A program made the position numbers and the translations under genes. A stretch of 31,122 bases of DNA from JAKAGZ01 sp035266865. GTDB taxonomy: Bacteria; Bacteroidota; Ignavibacteria; Ignavibacteriales; Ignavibacteriaceae. The DNA is taken from NCBI GenBank assembly GCA_035266865.1, contig DATFMR010000097.1, forward strand, positions 1-31,122, read 5' to 3'. This document shows, in pieces, positions 15,484 through 22,507 of this stretch; positions within the stretch are counted from its first letter, which is position 1, and each line of letters begins with the position of its first letter. Below the pieces are notes generated by a model. The model had not been told where the DNA came from. It did no database searches and worked only from the letters and a program-made list of their open reading frames with translations.

Positions 15484-17463
15484 TTAGCTATTGGAATCGG
15501 TATTTGAATTATTTTTTTTATTTGCTTCTGTTTTTCTCTTTGCCAGTTCGCGTTTATATTGAAGTGATCTTGGGAACCATAAAATTGTATGTGCGCCTGC
15601 TATAATAAAAGTACCAATCAGCAATCCTGTCATTCCCCAGAACGTCCAGTATAACCAAGGATATTTATCAGGATCGTGGTGAGTTGCATGCGTAAAATAG
15701 CCCGCAAATTGTTTTGTTGCAGTTTGATGGCATTTTTGACAGGTAGTTAATACGTTTTGCCTGCTCAAATGTGAAGCCGGATTAGTTACAGGGAGGATAT
15801 CGTGTGAACCGTGGCAATCGTAACATTTTGCAGTTTTGGAATAACCAAGTTGTGAAACTTTTCCATGATATGTATCAAAGTATGTTTTTGCAATTTCATT
15901 ATGGCAGTTACCACAGGTGTTCATGATTTCCATTCTGAATCCATCCTGATCTGTTCTGCTAATTTGATGTGCACTATGGCAGGTATTACAGACAGGCAAT
16001 TTTTTATCTGTTTTTGTAACATTTGTTGAATGTACGCTCTTCACAAATTGTTCTTCAATTCCATAATGACAATTTCCACAGGTTGCGGCAATATTATTTT
16101 GATTAATACTTGAAGTACTATCAGTATGAGGTAATTCATGGTGGGCAGTATGACAGTCAGTACAAGTTGCTGTAACTGTCAATCCGCTTTTCAATAATCC
16201 TTTACCGTGAATACTTTCTACATAACTGTTAACAATATTTTTTTCTGTTCCGGTGTATAATACAGCAGCTTTTTCGCCTTCTCTATGACATTTTGCACAA
16301 AGCTGAGGAATGTTTGGTGAAAAAATCGGAGACTTTGTATTTTTCTTTCCAAGTACATAATGGGTTCCATGACAATCTGAGCAAAATGGAGCATTTTTAT
16401 CATTTTCTGCATTTAATATTCCATGAGTACTTATCTTATACTCATCACCTACTTCCGCATGGCAGGATGCACAATCAACTTTTGCAGTAATCCCTTCACA
16501 GGGTCTTAATTTAGATTGATTAACACCTGAATGGCACTGACTGCAGGCAATTTTTGCATGAATTGAACCTTGCAATTTGTCATAATCAACAAAAATTAAG
16601 TGTCCTGATTTTGTTTTCAGATCGGGTTTATCGTGACATCTTAAACAATCGCCGTCAGCCATTCCCTGCGCGTAAAATGCACTCCTGATTTTGTGAGGCT
16701 GATGACAATCAACGCAAGCAGGAAGTACGTGTGCCTGTTTTTCCCAAAGCTCACCTTTAATTATTTTTCTGTGTACACTCTCAATTTCCATGTGACATTT
16801 TGTACAGGTTGCAGCAATATTATTTTTTGCAATTGTTGATCTGGGATCAGTGTGTGGTAAAACTCTGTGAGGTGAATGACAGGATGCGCAGGTAGCAGCA
16901 ACGATCAGTCCTTTTTTTAATAGACCATCTCCATGCATACTTTCTGAATAATTTTCAAAAATGTGATCCTGTGGTATTTTTCTTTGAACCTGCACAGGTG
17001 AACCTTCTTTGTGGCAACTTCCGCAAAGAAATGGAATTTTAATCGGTGCTACGGCAGAATTTTTGTCTTTTACCAATAAAATATCATGCGAACCGTGACA
17101 GGTTTGGCAGGTTGGAGCTAATCTGTCACCTTTGTTATAAGCTTTGCCGTGTAATCCTTCATCGTACAAATCCTGAGATTCTTCGTGGCAGGTCATACAT
17201 TTCGCTTTCTGAACTTTGTCAGTATGAGGGAATTCAGTTCCTTCAAGGTCCATATGGCACATTATACAGTCTACATCAGCATGTACAGATGAAGCTAATG
17301 TTTTTCCGCTAACATAAACAGAAAATGATCTTCCGTTTTTTGTCCCTTTTAAATCTTTATCTTCGTGGCACATAAGGCAATCTTCTTTAGATTGCGCAAA
17401 TATTATAGGTATAGATAGGAAAAGTATTGATAATATTGAAAGCGTTAGAAAGCGATATTTCAA
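15484..17463 (-). CDS. 19-heme cytochrome c with C-terminal membrane anchor
   Basis: 659 residues: signal peptide (1-23), 19 CXXCH motifs between residues 29 and 579, a membrane helix (about 604-630) and a basic tail. The heme region contains two copies of an octaheme unit, residues ~29-272 and ~273-505, then three further hemes. The copies align through CLxCH, CxxCHGxH, S(M/I)HGxGLLKxGL, LPHTD and NNIAATCxxCH. It should be an inner-membrane-anchored periplasmic electron conduit taking electrons from the coupled cytochrome b. Start is TTG with AGGGG six bases upstream. I know no characterised protein with exactly this layout. Confidence 0.9.
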   Translation of the reverse strand: MKYRFLTLSILSILFLSIPIIFAQSKEDCLMCHEDKDLKGTKNGRSFSVYVSGKTLASSVHADVDCIMCHMDLEGTEFPHTDKVQKAKCMTCHEESQDLYDEGLHGKAYNKGDRLAPTCQTCHGSHDILLVKDKNSAVAPIKIPFLCGSCHKEGSPVQVQRKIPQDHIFENYSESMHGDGLLKKGLIVAATCASCHSPHRVLPHTDPRSTIAKNNIAATCTKCHMEIESVHRKIIKGELWEKQAHVLPACVDCHQPHKIRSAFYAQGMADGDCLRCHDKPDLKTKSGHLIFVDYDKLQGSIHAKIACSQCHSGVNQSKLRPCEGITAKVDCASCHAEVGDEYKISTHGILNAENDKNAPFCSDCHGTHYVLGKKNTKSPIFSPNIPQLCAKCHREGEKAAVLYTGTEKNIVNSYVESIHGKGLLKSGLTVTATCTDCHTAHHELPHTDSTSSINQNNIAATCGNCHYGIEEQFVKSVHSTNVTKTDKKLPVCNTCHSAHQISRTDQDGFRMEIMNTCGNCHNEIAKTYFDTYHGKVSQLGYSKTAKCYDCHGSHDILPVTNPASHLSRQNVLTTCQKCHQTATKQFAGYFTHATHHDPDKYPWLYWTFWGMTGLLIGTFIIAGAHTILWFPRSLQYKRELAKRKTEANKKNNSNTDSNS

Positions 17464-17484
17464 TTATGACCCCTTGAATATATA

Positions 17485-17504
17485 GCGGTTAAAGAATCAG
17501 CCGC
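17485..17504. other. Small hairpin between two cytochrome genes
   Basis: GCGGTT (17485-17490) pairs with AGCCGC (17499-17504), one G-U pair, in the 85-bp gap between the 13-heme and 19-heme genes. Perhaps an mRNA processing or stabilising hairpin; no T-run. Confidence 0.35.
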
Positions 17505-17548
17505 CATGTTTTTTATTTTCTAATAATAAATTTTAATTCCGGTTAATT

Positions 17549-19693
17549 TTATTCTTCTGATTTTTTCTGATTCTCTTTTTTAATCCTTTCGAGTTCTGCA
17601 GGATGTTCTTCTGCCATTTCTTCTTCGGTAATTGTTCCTTTAATCCATGCAAGACTCATAGGATAAACATCCGGATTAAAAATAACGAAGTAGAAATGCC
17701 AGACAACAATTGCCAGGAATGCAAGCCATGCTTCATAAAAGTGAATTGTCCTGGCAATATCCCAGCCAAGTTTTGTAAATAACCCGATAAATGTGTTGTC
17801 AAACCACAGGATTATTCCTGTAGCTGTCATTATGATGGTGCCCCAAACCAGAGCCCAGTATTCAGCTTTTTCAACATAACAGAACCTATCAAGCTTTGGT
17901 TTTGTTTTGGAAATTCCAAGATTATATTTTGCAACTCCAATTGCATCTGTAATATCAGAATATTTTGGCAATAGATCTTTGAGTAATTGTTTTCCGCGCG
18001 TTGTAAAGAACAAATAATAAATGTGGAACAGGGAAGCAGCAACCATAACAACCGCAGCAACTCTGTGAATTATTCCGCGAATTTCGAATCCATATTCACT
18101 TAAATCTCTCAAGTGACTTACCCACCAGGTGTCTGGATACCTGAGCATAAATCCCGTAACTACCAAAGTTAAAAAGCTAACTAATAATGCACCGTGCTGC
18201 AGCCTTTCAGCTAATGTCATTCTTATATAAAGAGAATGTCCATATTTTTCTTCTTTTATTAATCCCCTCTGCTTCATTTTTTTGATTTTGGCTTTTTTAA
18301 TAAAATCCAGGATGTTGTGAATCAGCATTCCTCCGATAACTATGAAAATCAGAGCCATGTATGTATTTGCAATCCAGTAAAGAATTGGTTCATCCTGTTT
18401 GGTCATCGTAATGTGAACCTGTCCAATAGTGAAATTCTTGTTAGCACCGGGATGACATTTTCCACAGGTATTTACAAGATTACCTTTATATACGCTGGAA
18501 GTAGGATCAGAAGCTGGTTTTATATTATGGGCACCGTGACAGCTTGCACAATTGGCAACAGTTGTTGATCCACCTTCAATAGCCAGGCCATGAAATGAAT
18601 CTTGGAATGTTTCAGGTCTGTTCGGCGAAAGCCCATATTTTGAAGTTAATTTTACTGAACTATGACAAGGAGTACAAACCTGCTTTGAAACATTTCCTGC
18701 AGATACGGGTGAATTGGGATCGTTATGTTTCAGAATGTTATGTTCACCGTGGCAATTAGTGCAGGCTGGTGCATCGGGATTTCCATTTGCTAATGCTACT
18801 CCATGAATACTTTGCGAATATTCTTTTTCAATAGAACTATGGCACTTTGAACAGGTTTTAGGAACATTTGTTTTAAATACTGTAGAATTTGAATTTGTTC
18901 CTTTTTCCATTTCATGCGCTGTATGACAATCTACGCAATTTGCTGCTTTTGCATTACCGCTGTTAAGGGCCTTTCCATGTACGCTTTGCTCATAGGATTT
19001 TATAAATGCTGTGCTGGGAGCAATTCTGTTTCTAACATCCGGGTTATCAAGGTGGCATGATAAACATAATTTTTCCTGGGCTAATTTGATCTGCAATGAG
19101 TCACGTTTTACCGTAACGTCGGTTATAGGTGAAGCATGACAAATTAAGCAATTAGGTGCACCCTTAATTCCTTTCTTCAATGCTGCATAGTGAGATGATT
19201 TTAAGAAATTTGCTTTTTCAGATTTATGACATCTTCCGCAGGCATTTACAATGTTATCTTTATAAAATGGGGAATTTTTTAATTTTGGAGAAATAATATT
19301 ATGGGTTCCGTGGCAATCTTTACAATTTTCACCAACCTTGGTTCCTTTTCCATGTGTTTGAAGAATCTGGGGATGGAATTGATGTTTTACAGGAGCATTT
19401 TTATGACAGTTTACACAGGTTACTTGTGTAATATTTTCTTTATGAGGTAATTCATTTGGGTCAAAGCCAACGTGACAGGATACGCAGTTTAATTTTGCAT
19501 GAGGTGATTTTTTAAGTACGCCAGGATCAACAAATAAGGAAACTTCCTTTCCGTTTCTTTCGGTGGTTAGTGTGTTATCGCTGTGACACATTAAGCAATC
19601 TTCGTTAGCCTGGGCTTTTACATTTATGGAGAAAAAGCTTAGCGAAACCAAACTTAAAAGAACCACTCTGCATAAGAATTTTTTAATATCCAT
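17549..19693 (-). CDS. 13-heme cytochrome c fused to cytochrome b (CbcL-like menaquinol oxidase)
   Basis: 714 residues from ATG 19693. Signal peptide (about 1-28), 13 CXXCH motifs to about residue 425, a first membrane helix (about 447-470), then a four-helix diheme cytochrome b of the FdnI/hydrogenase type with His in RLQHGALL, IIHRVAAV, LFHIYYL, TIHFYEAW and VVWHFYF. A c-type multiheme domain fused to this b domain is the architecture of Geobacter CbcL (nine hemes as I recall), used with low-potential acceptors. Likely role: menaquinol oxidation with electrons passed straight to its own periplasmic hemes. A TTG twelve bases upstream also gives an open frame, but ATG is preferred because AGGT precedes it. 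Confidence 0.88.
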   Translation of the reverse strand: MDIKKFLCRVVLLSLVSLSFFSINVKAQANEDCLMCHSDNTLTTERNGKEVSLFVDPGVLKKSPHAKLNCVSCHVGFDPNELPHKENITQVTCVNCHKNAPVKHQFHPQILQTHGKGTKVGENCKDCHGTHNIISPKLKNSPFYKDNIVNACGRCHKSEKANFLKSSHYAALKKGIKGAPNCLICHASPITDVTVKRDSLQIKLAQEKLCLSCHLDNPDVRNRIAPSTAFIKSYEQSVHGKALNSGNAKAANCVDCHTAHEMEKGTNSNSTVFKTNVPKTCSKCHSSIEKEYSQSIHGVALANGNPDAPACTNCHGEHNILKHNDPNSPVSAGNVSKQVCTPCHSSVKLTSKYGLSPNRPETFQDSFHGLAIEGGSTTVANCASCHGAHNIKPASDPTSSVYKGNLVNTCGKCHPGANKNFTIGQVHITMTKQDEPILYWIANTYMALIFIVIGGMLIHNILDFIKKAKIKKMKQRGLIKEEKYGHSLYIRMTLAERLQHGALLVSFLTLVVTGFMLRYPDTWWVSHLRDLSEYGFEIRGIIHRVAAVVMVAASLFHIYYLFFTTRGKQLLKDLLPKYSDITDAIGVAKYNLGISKTKPKLDRFCYVEKAEYWALVWGTIIMTATGIILWFDNTFIGLFTKLGWDIARTIHFYEAWLAFLAIVVWHFYFVIFNPDVYPMSLAWIKGTITEEEMAEEHPAELERIKKENQKKSEE

Positions 19694-19765
19694 TTTTACC
19701 TGCAACCCATATTTTATTCAGAACTATTTTTTGAACATCAATATTCTAAGAAATTTTATCGGAAT

Positions 19766-19783
19766 TTAGTGAAAATTCACTAA
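19766..19783. promoter_or_regulatory. 18-bp perfect palindrome in the cytochrome operon leader
   Basis: TTAGTGA-AAAT-TCACTAA, 73 bases upstream of the 13-heme gene start and 8 bases after the 25-residue ORF. The GTGA...TCAC halves recall Crp/Fnr- or Rex-type sites but the spacing fits neither consensus. On the plus strand a short T-run follows. Operator or mRNA hairpin. Confidence 0.45.
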
Positions 19784-19791
19784 TTTTTTAA

Positions 19792-19869
19792 TCAGACAAA
19801 TGAAAAAGCGAAACCGAACATCGCAACAATTGCTACAATAAAAAGCAAATATGATAGTACGTATTTCAT
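19792..19869 (-). CDS. 25-residue single-helix membrane peptide heading the cytochrome operon
   Basis: The ORF starts ATG AAA TAC GTA and encodes MKYVLSYLL at its start and ends FGFAFSFV-stop; nearly all 25 residues are hydrophobic, one membrane helix with a Lys at residue 2. TGAGGA (19876-19881 on the complement) lies six bases upstream, one of the better ribosome binding sites in the window. It precedes the 13-heme cytochrome gene by 98 bp on the same strand. Size and setting recall tiny accessory subunits such as CydX or PetN of respiratory complexes, which is analogy only; no homology is claimed. Confidence 0.55.
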   Translation of the reverse strand: MKYVLSYLLFIVAIVAMFGFAFSFV

Positions 19870-19924
19870 TTTTTTTCCTCAGTATCAGTTTATTAAGAAT
19901 TTATGCCATTTAGCCTAAGATTTA

Positions 19925-19940
19925 TTCAAACACCGTACCA
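19925..19940 (-). promoter_or_regulatory. Weak sigma-54-like promoter candidate
   Basis: Minus strand reads TGGTACGGTGTTTGAA; the sigma-54 consensus is TGGCAC-N5-TTGCA. The -24 GG is present, but the -12 GC is GA, so the match is poor. It is placed ~55 bases before the 25-residue ORF, and an NtrC-type activator is encoded nearby. Confidence 0.2.
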
Positions 19941-20079
19941 TGGACTTTTAATACAAAAGCTTTGAATTTGGTTAATTTTAGGGGGATTTTCTCAATATCA
20001 GGAAGAACAAAAAAATAGCTTTCCCGAAAATGAAAAACCACTGTTTATTAATATTAGAGTAGATAAAAATAAAACTTAT

Positions 20080-20850
20080 TTAATTACTAGTATTTCCTTC
20101 AATAATTTCTTTGGCAAGATTCAGATATGCTATTGATCCTTTAGAAATTGCATTATAAAGAATTGCCGGTGTGCCATAAAATGCAGCTTCAGATAACGCA
20201 GCATTTTTGGGAATTTTAGTTTTGAATAATTTTGACGGATATTCATCATTTAATTTTTCTTCCATTAGACCTGAAGCTTTTATTCTTGATTCGTACATTG
20301 TTAATAACAAGCCTTTAACGTGCAAAAGACTGTTACCATAAGATTTCAACCATTCAATATGGTCGAGGATTTTATTTATTGCATTGATAGAAAAAATTTC
20401 AGCTTTAACGGGTATAATTGCTGAATTAGCCGCGAGCAGCGCATTTGTTGTCATACCTCGCAGGTATGGAGGACAATCGAGAATAATATAATCATACTGA
20501 AACATTATTGAATGCACAACATTTCTTAAAAAGAATTTATTTTCAGCTAATTTTGCAAGTCGGTCTTCGTCTAAATGATTATTTAATATTGAAGGTATAA
20601 AATGTAGGTCAGGAATTTTTGTTGGATGGATTACACTGTTTATTGAATGAGCAAAACTAAAAATTTCGAATATCCCGCCTTTTAATTCGTTTCTTGGTAC
20701 GCCGAGAGCAATACTACATGTTCCCATTGGATCAACATCAATCAATAGTGTACGCTTTTCAGCGATTGCAAAACTAGCTGCCAGGTTTACAGCAGTTGTA
20801 GTTTTGCCAACCCCTCCTTTTGGCATAGATACGGCAATGATTTTTGTCAT
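20080..20850 (-). CDS. Orphan ParA/Soj-family P-loop ATPase
   Basis: 256 residues. Deviant Walker A KGGVGKTT (11-18), switch I region LLIDVDPMGTCSIALG (about 35-50), and Walker B YIILDCPP (about 120-127). ParA ATPases form ATP-dependent dimers that bind DNA nonspecifically and position chromosomes, plasmids or protein complexes. No ParB or parS-like site is seen next to it, so it is either a positioning ATPase for another cargo or a second ParA copy. ATG start; 34 bp after the GNAT gene and possibly co-transcribed. Confidence 0.85.
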   Translation of the reverse strand: MTKIIAVSMPKGGVGKTTTAVNLAASFAIAEKRTLLIDVDPMGTCSIALGVPRNELKGGIFEIFSFAHSINSVIHPTKIPDLHFIPSILNNHLDEDRLAKLAENKFFLRNVVHSIMFQYDYIILDCPPYLRGMTTNALLAANSAIIPVKAEIFSINAINKILDHIEWLKSYGNSLLHVKGLLLTMYESRIKASGLMEEKLNDEYPSKLFKTKIPKNAALSEAAFYGTPAILYNAISKGSIAYLNLAKEIIEGNTSN

Positions 20851-20884
20851 TTTAAGCTTGTTTGTTGTACCTAAATATACAAAT

Positions 20885-21307
20885 CTAGGGAAACATTTCC
20901 ATTAAATGGTCAGGATTGGATAGAGATTTAAATCCAAATTTTTTGTAGAGCCGGTGCATATCCAGAGTTGCAAGCATCCATTTCTTAATTGGTTTAAATT
21001 CCTGGTAATTAATCACTTCACCGACTAGCTTTTCACCAAGACCATAACCTCTGAATTCTTCCAGAATAAATACATCCATTAAATAGGCAATTGAGCAATA
21101 ATCACTAAGTACACGGGCAAAACCAATTTGGTTACCATTTAAATAGATACCGAAGCAAGCAGAATTTGATATTCCTCTTTCAATCGCTTCTCGGGGTCTA
21201 CCTTTTGCCCAGTAAGTATTTGAAATGAAATTGACAATTAAATCAATATCTAATTTACTTTTATTTGTACTTATTTCTATTGAAGAACCAGCTGGAAGGG
21301 TTTTCAT
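20885..21307 (-). CDS. GNAT-family N-acetyltransferase
   Basis: 140 residues, single GNAT domain. Acetyl-CoA pyrophosphate loop RGYGLGEKL (86-94) after the beta-4 strand YLMDVFILEEF; N-terminal TYWAKGRP and GFARVLSDY are typical of a common small GNAT subfamily. Substrate unknown. ATG start; lies between UspA and ParA genes on the same strand with gaps of 71 and 34 bp. Confidence 0.85.
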   Translation of the reverse strand: MKTLPAGSSIEISTNKSKLDIDLIVNFISNTYWAKGRPREAIERGISNSACFGIYLNGNQIGFARVLSDYCSIAYLMDVFILEEFRGYGLGEKLVGEVINYQEFKPIKKWMLATLDMHRLYKKFGFKSLSNPDHLMEMFP

Positions 21308-21378
21308 AACTTTTTATTAAAATTGCAAATATTCATAAATAAGCTACGAAAAATTATTTAGACTGCCATAGCCCGTAT

Positions 21379-21879
21379 TTAGCGGATGTAGTTTTCAGCA
21401 TTTGCCGAATAATTTGGTCTGTATTCATCAATAGCTGAAAGTTGGTCTGTCTTAATAAGAACTACAGGTACATCTGAATATTTAGCAACTTTTTCAGAAA
21501 CAATACCTAGGATTGAATTTGGGTAATCATTGTCTCCATGTGTGGTCATAACAATTAGATCAATCTTTTTATCTTTTGAGTAATTTAGTATCTGGTCATA
21601 TGGTTTACCGAATCTGATGACGTCTATTATAGGCTGAGAGAGTTCAGGGACACTTGTAACAAATCGTTTTATATCTTTTTTTATTCTTTCAAGAATAAGT
21701 GGATCTGGAATAAATTTATCATTGAGCCTTTTAGGAGTTGAAGTTTTAAAGTTTTCAACGATGTGCATTATATGAATTAATGCTTCAGTTCCTTTAGCAA
21801 GGTTGTTTGCATAGTCAAGTGCTGCAACTGAATTAATTGAAAAGTCTGTTGGAACAAGTATGTTTTGAAGTCTTTTCAT
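21379..21879 (-). CDS. Universal stress protein, UspA family
   Basis: 166 residues, one Usp domain. NILVPTDFS at the N-terminus and VIRFGKPYDQIL / DLIVMTTHG...LG / VPVVLIK later are family hallmarks. In ATP-binding members the phosphate loop ends LGS; here it is LGI (125-126), and the loop reads GDND, so ATP binding is doubtful. ATG start behind a strong GGGGGG site. It follows the receiver gene by 25 bp and is probably co-transcribed with it. Confidence 0.88.
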   Translation of the reverse strand: MKRLQNILVPTDFSINSVAALDYANNLAKGTEALIHIMHIVENFKTSTPKRLNDKFIPDPLILERIKKDIKRFVTSVPELSQPIIDVIRFGKPYDQILNYSKDKKIDLIVMTTHGDNDYPNSILGIVSEKVAKYSDVPVVLIKTDQLSAIDEYRPNYSANAENYIR

Positions 21880-21904
21880 TTCTATCCCCCCTAGAATAAG
21901 CTTG

Positions 21905-22279
21905 CTAATGGACCATTAAGGCATTCATTTTAGAAGAAATTTCATTGAGGTCATATGGCTTATAGAAGATAGAGTTTACTAATTTCTTTATCTTCTTTTC
22001 AATTTCATTGAACTGATCTTTATAAACATAGGTTAAAATAATTGGCAGATCATTATTTTTAGTCTTAATATTTTCACATAATCTTTCAATGGTACTTGAT
22101 GGCTCTGTATCCATTAATATAAGGTTAAAATCTGAACTTTCTGAAACACTGGAAACAATTGAGAGATCAGTCGTTGTAGTTATGTTATATTTATCCTGGA
22201 GATAAACCAACAAGCTTAGACATAAGTTAAAATCTGGACTGTAGAACAATATTTTTTTCAATTTGTTTAAATTTCTCAT
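21905..22279 (-). CDS. Stand-alone degenerate receiver-domain protein
   Basis: 124 residues with the length and strand/helix rhythm of a CheY-type receiver: KKILFYSPDF (beta 1), FNLILMDTEP with possible phospho-acceptor Asp57, PIILTYVY (beta 4) and FYKP with Lys107. The acidic pair that binds magnesium after beta 1 is Ser14-Pro15, so normal phosphorylation is unlikely. No output domain. It is 228 bp downstream of the NtrC-type gene, behind a possible terminator, and leads the Usp gene. Function unknown; a phosphorylation-independent signalling role is inference. Confidence 0.7.
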   Translation of the reverse strand: MRNLNKLKKILFYSPDFNLCLSLLVYLQDKYNITTTTDLSIVSSVSESSDFNLILMDTEPSSTIERLCENIKTKNNDLPIILTYVYKDQFNEIEKKIKKLVNSIFYKPYDLNEISSKMNALMVH

Positions 22280-22442
22280 AATGGCTTTTTATCAAATCAC
22301 GCATTTGTTACTCTATTTGTGTGCCAAAATGAAAAAGTCTGTTAATTCAAATGTAAATGATAAAAACTTGAGAATTGATAAAAAAATAAAAGAGATTTTG
22401 AAATGAAAAAAAGATTTCCAGAATTTTATTCTCGATAATGCA

Positions 22443-22459
22443 AAAAGGGGAAACCTTCT
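22443..22459 (-). terminator. Possible terminator of the kinase/regulator operon
   Basis: On the minus strand AGAAGG (22459-22454) pairs with CCTTTT (22448-22443), one G-U pair, loop 5, and T bases complete the arm. Short stem, about 50 bases after the NtrC-type stop codon. Confidence 0.4.
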
Positions 22460-22507
22460 TTTATAAAATGAGAAATTTGATTAAAATAACTACAATTGGA
22501 AATAAAA

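Noticed and set aside
19766..19783. Rex-binding site in the cytochrome leader
   Set aside because: Rex sites read TTGTGAA-N4-TTCACAA; here the GTGAA/TTCAC halves are only two bases apart and flanked by TA instead of TT, so the spacing does not fit.
22321..22327. TTTGGCAC boxes upstream of the receiver gene and the kinase gene as sigma-54 promoters
   Set aside because: Both have a -24-like element on the minus strand but no GC at the -12 position, so they fail the core consensus.
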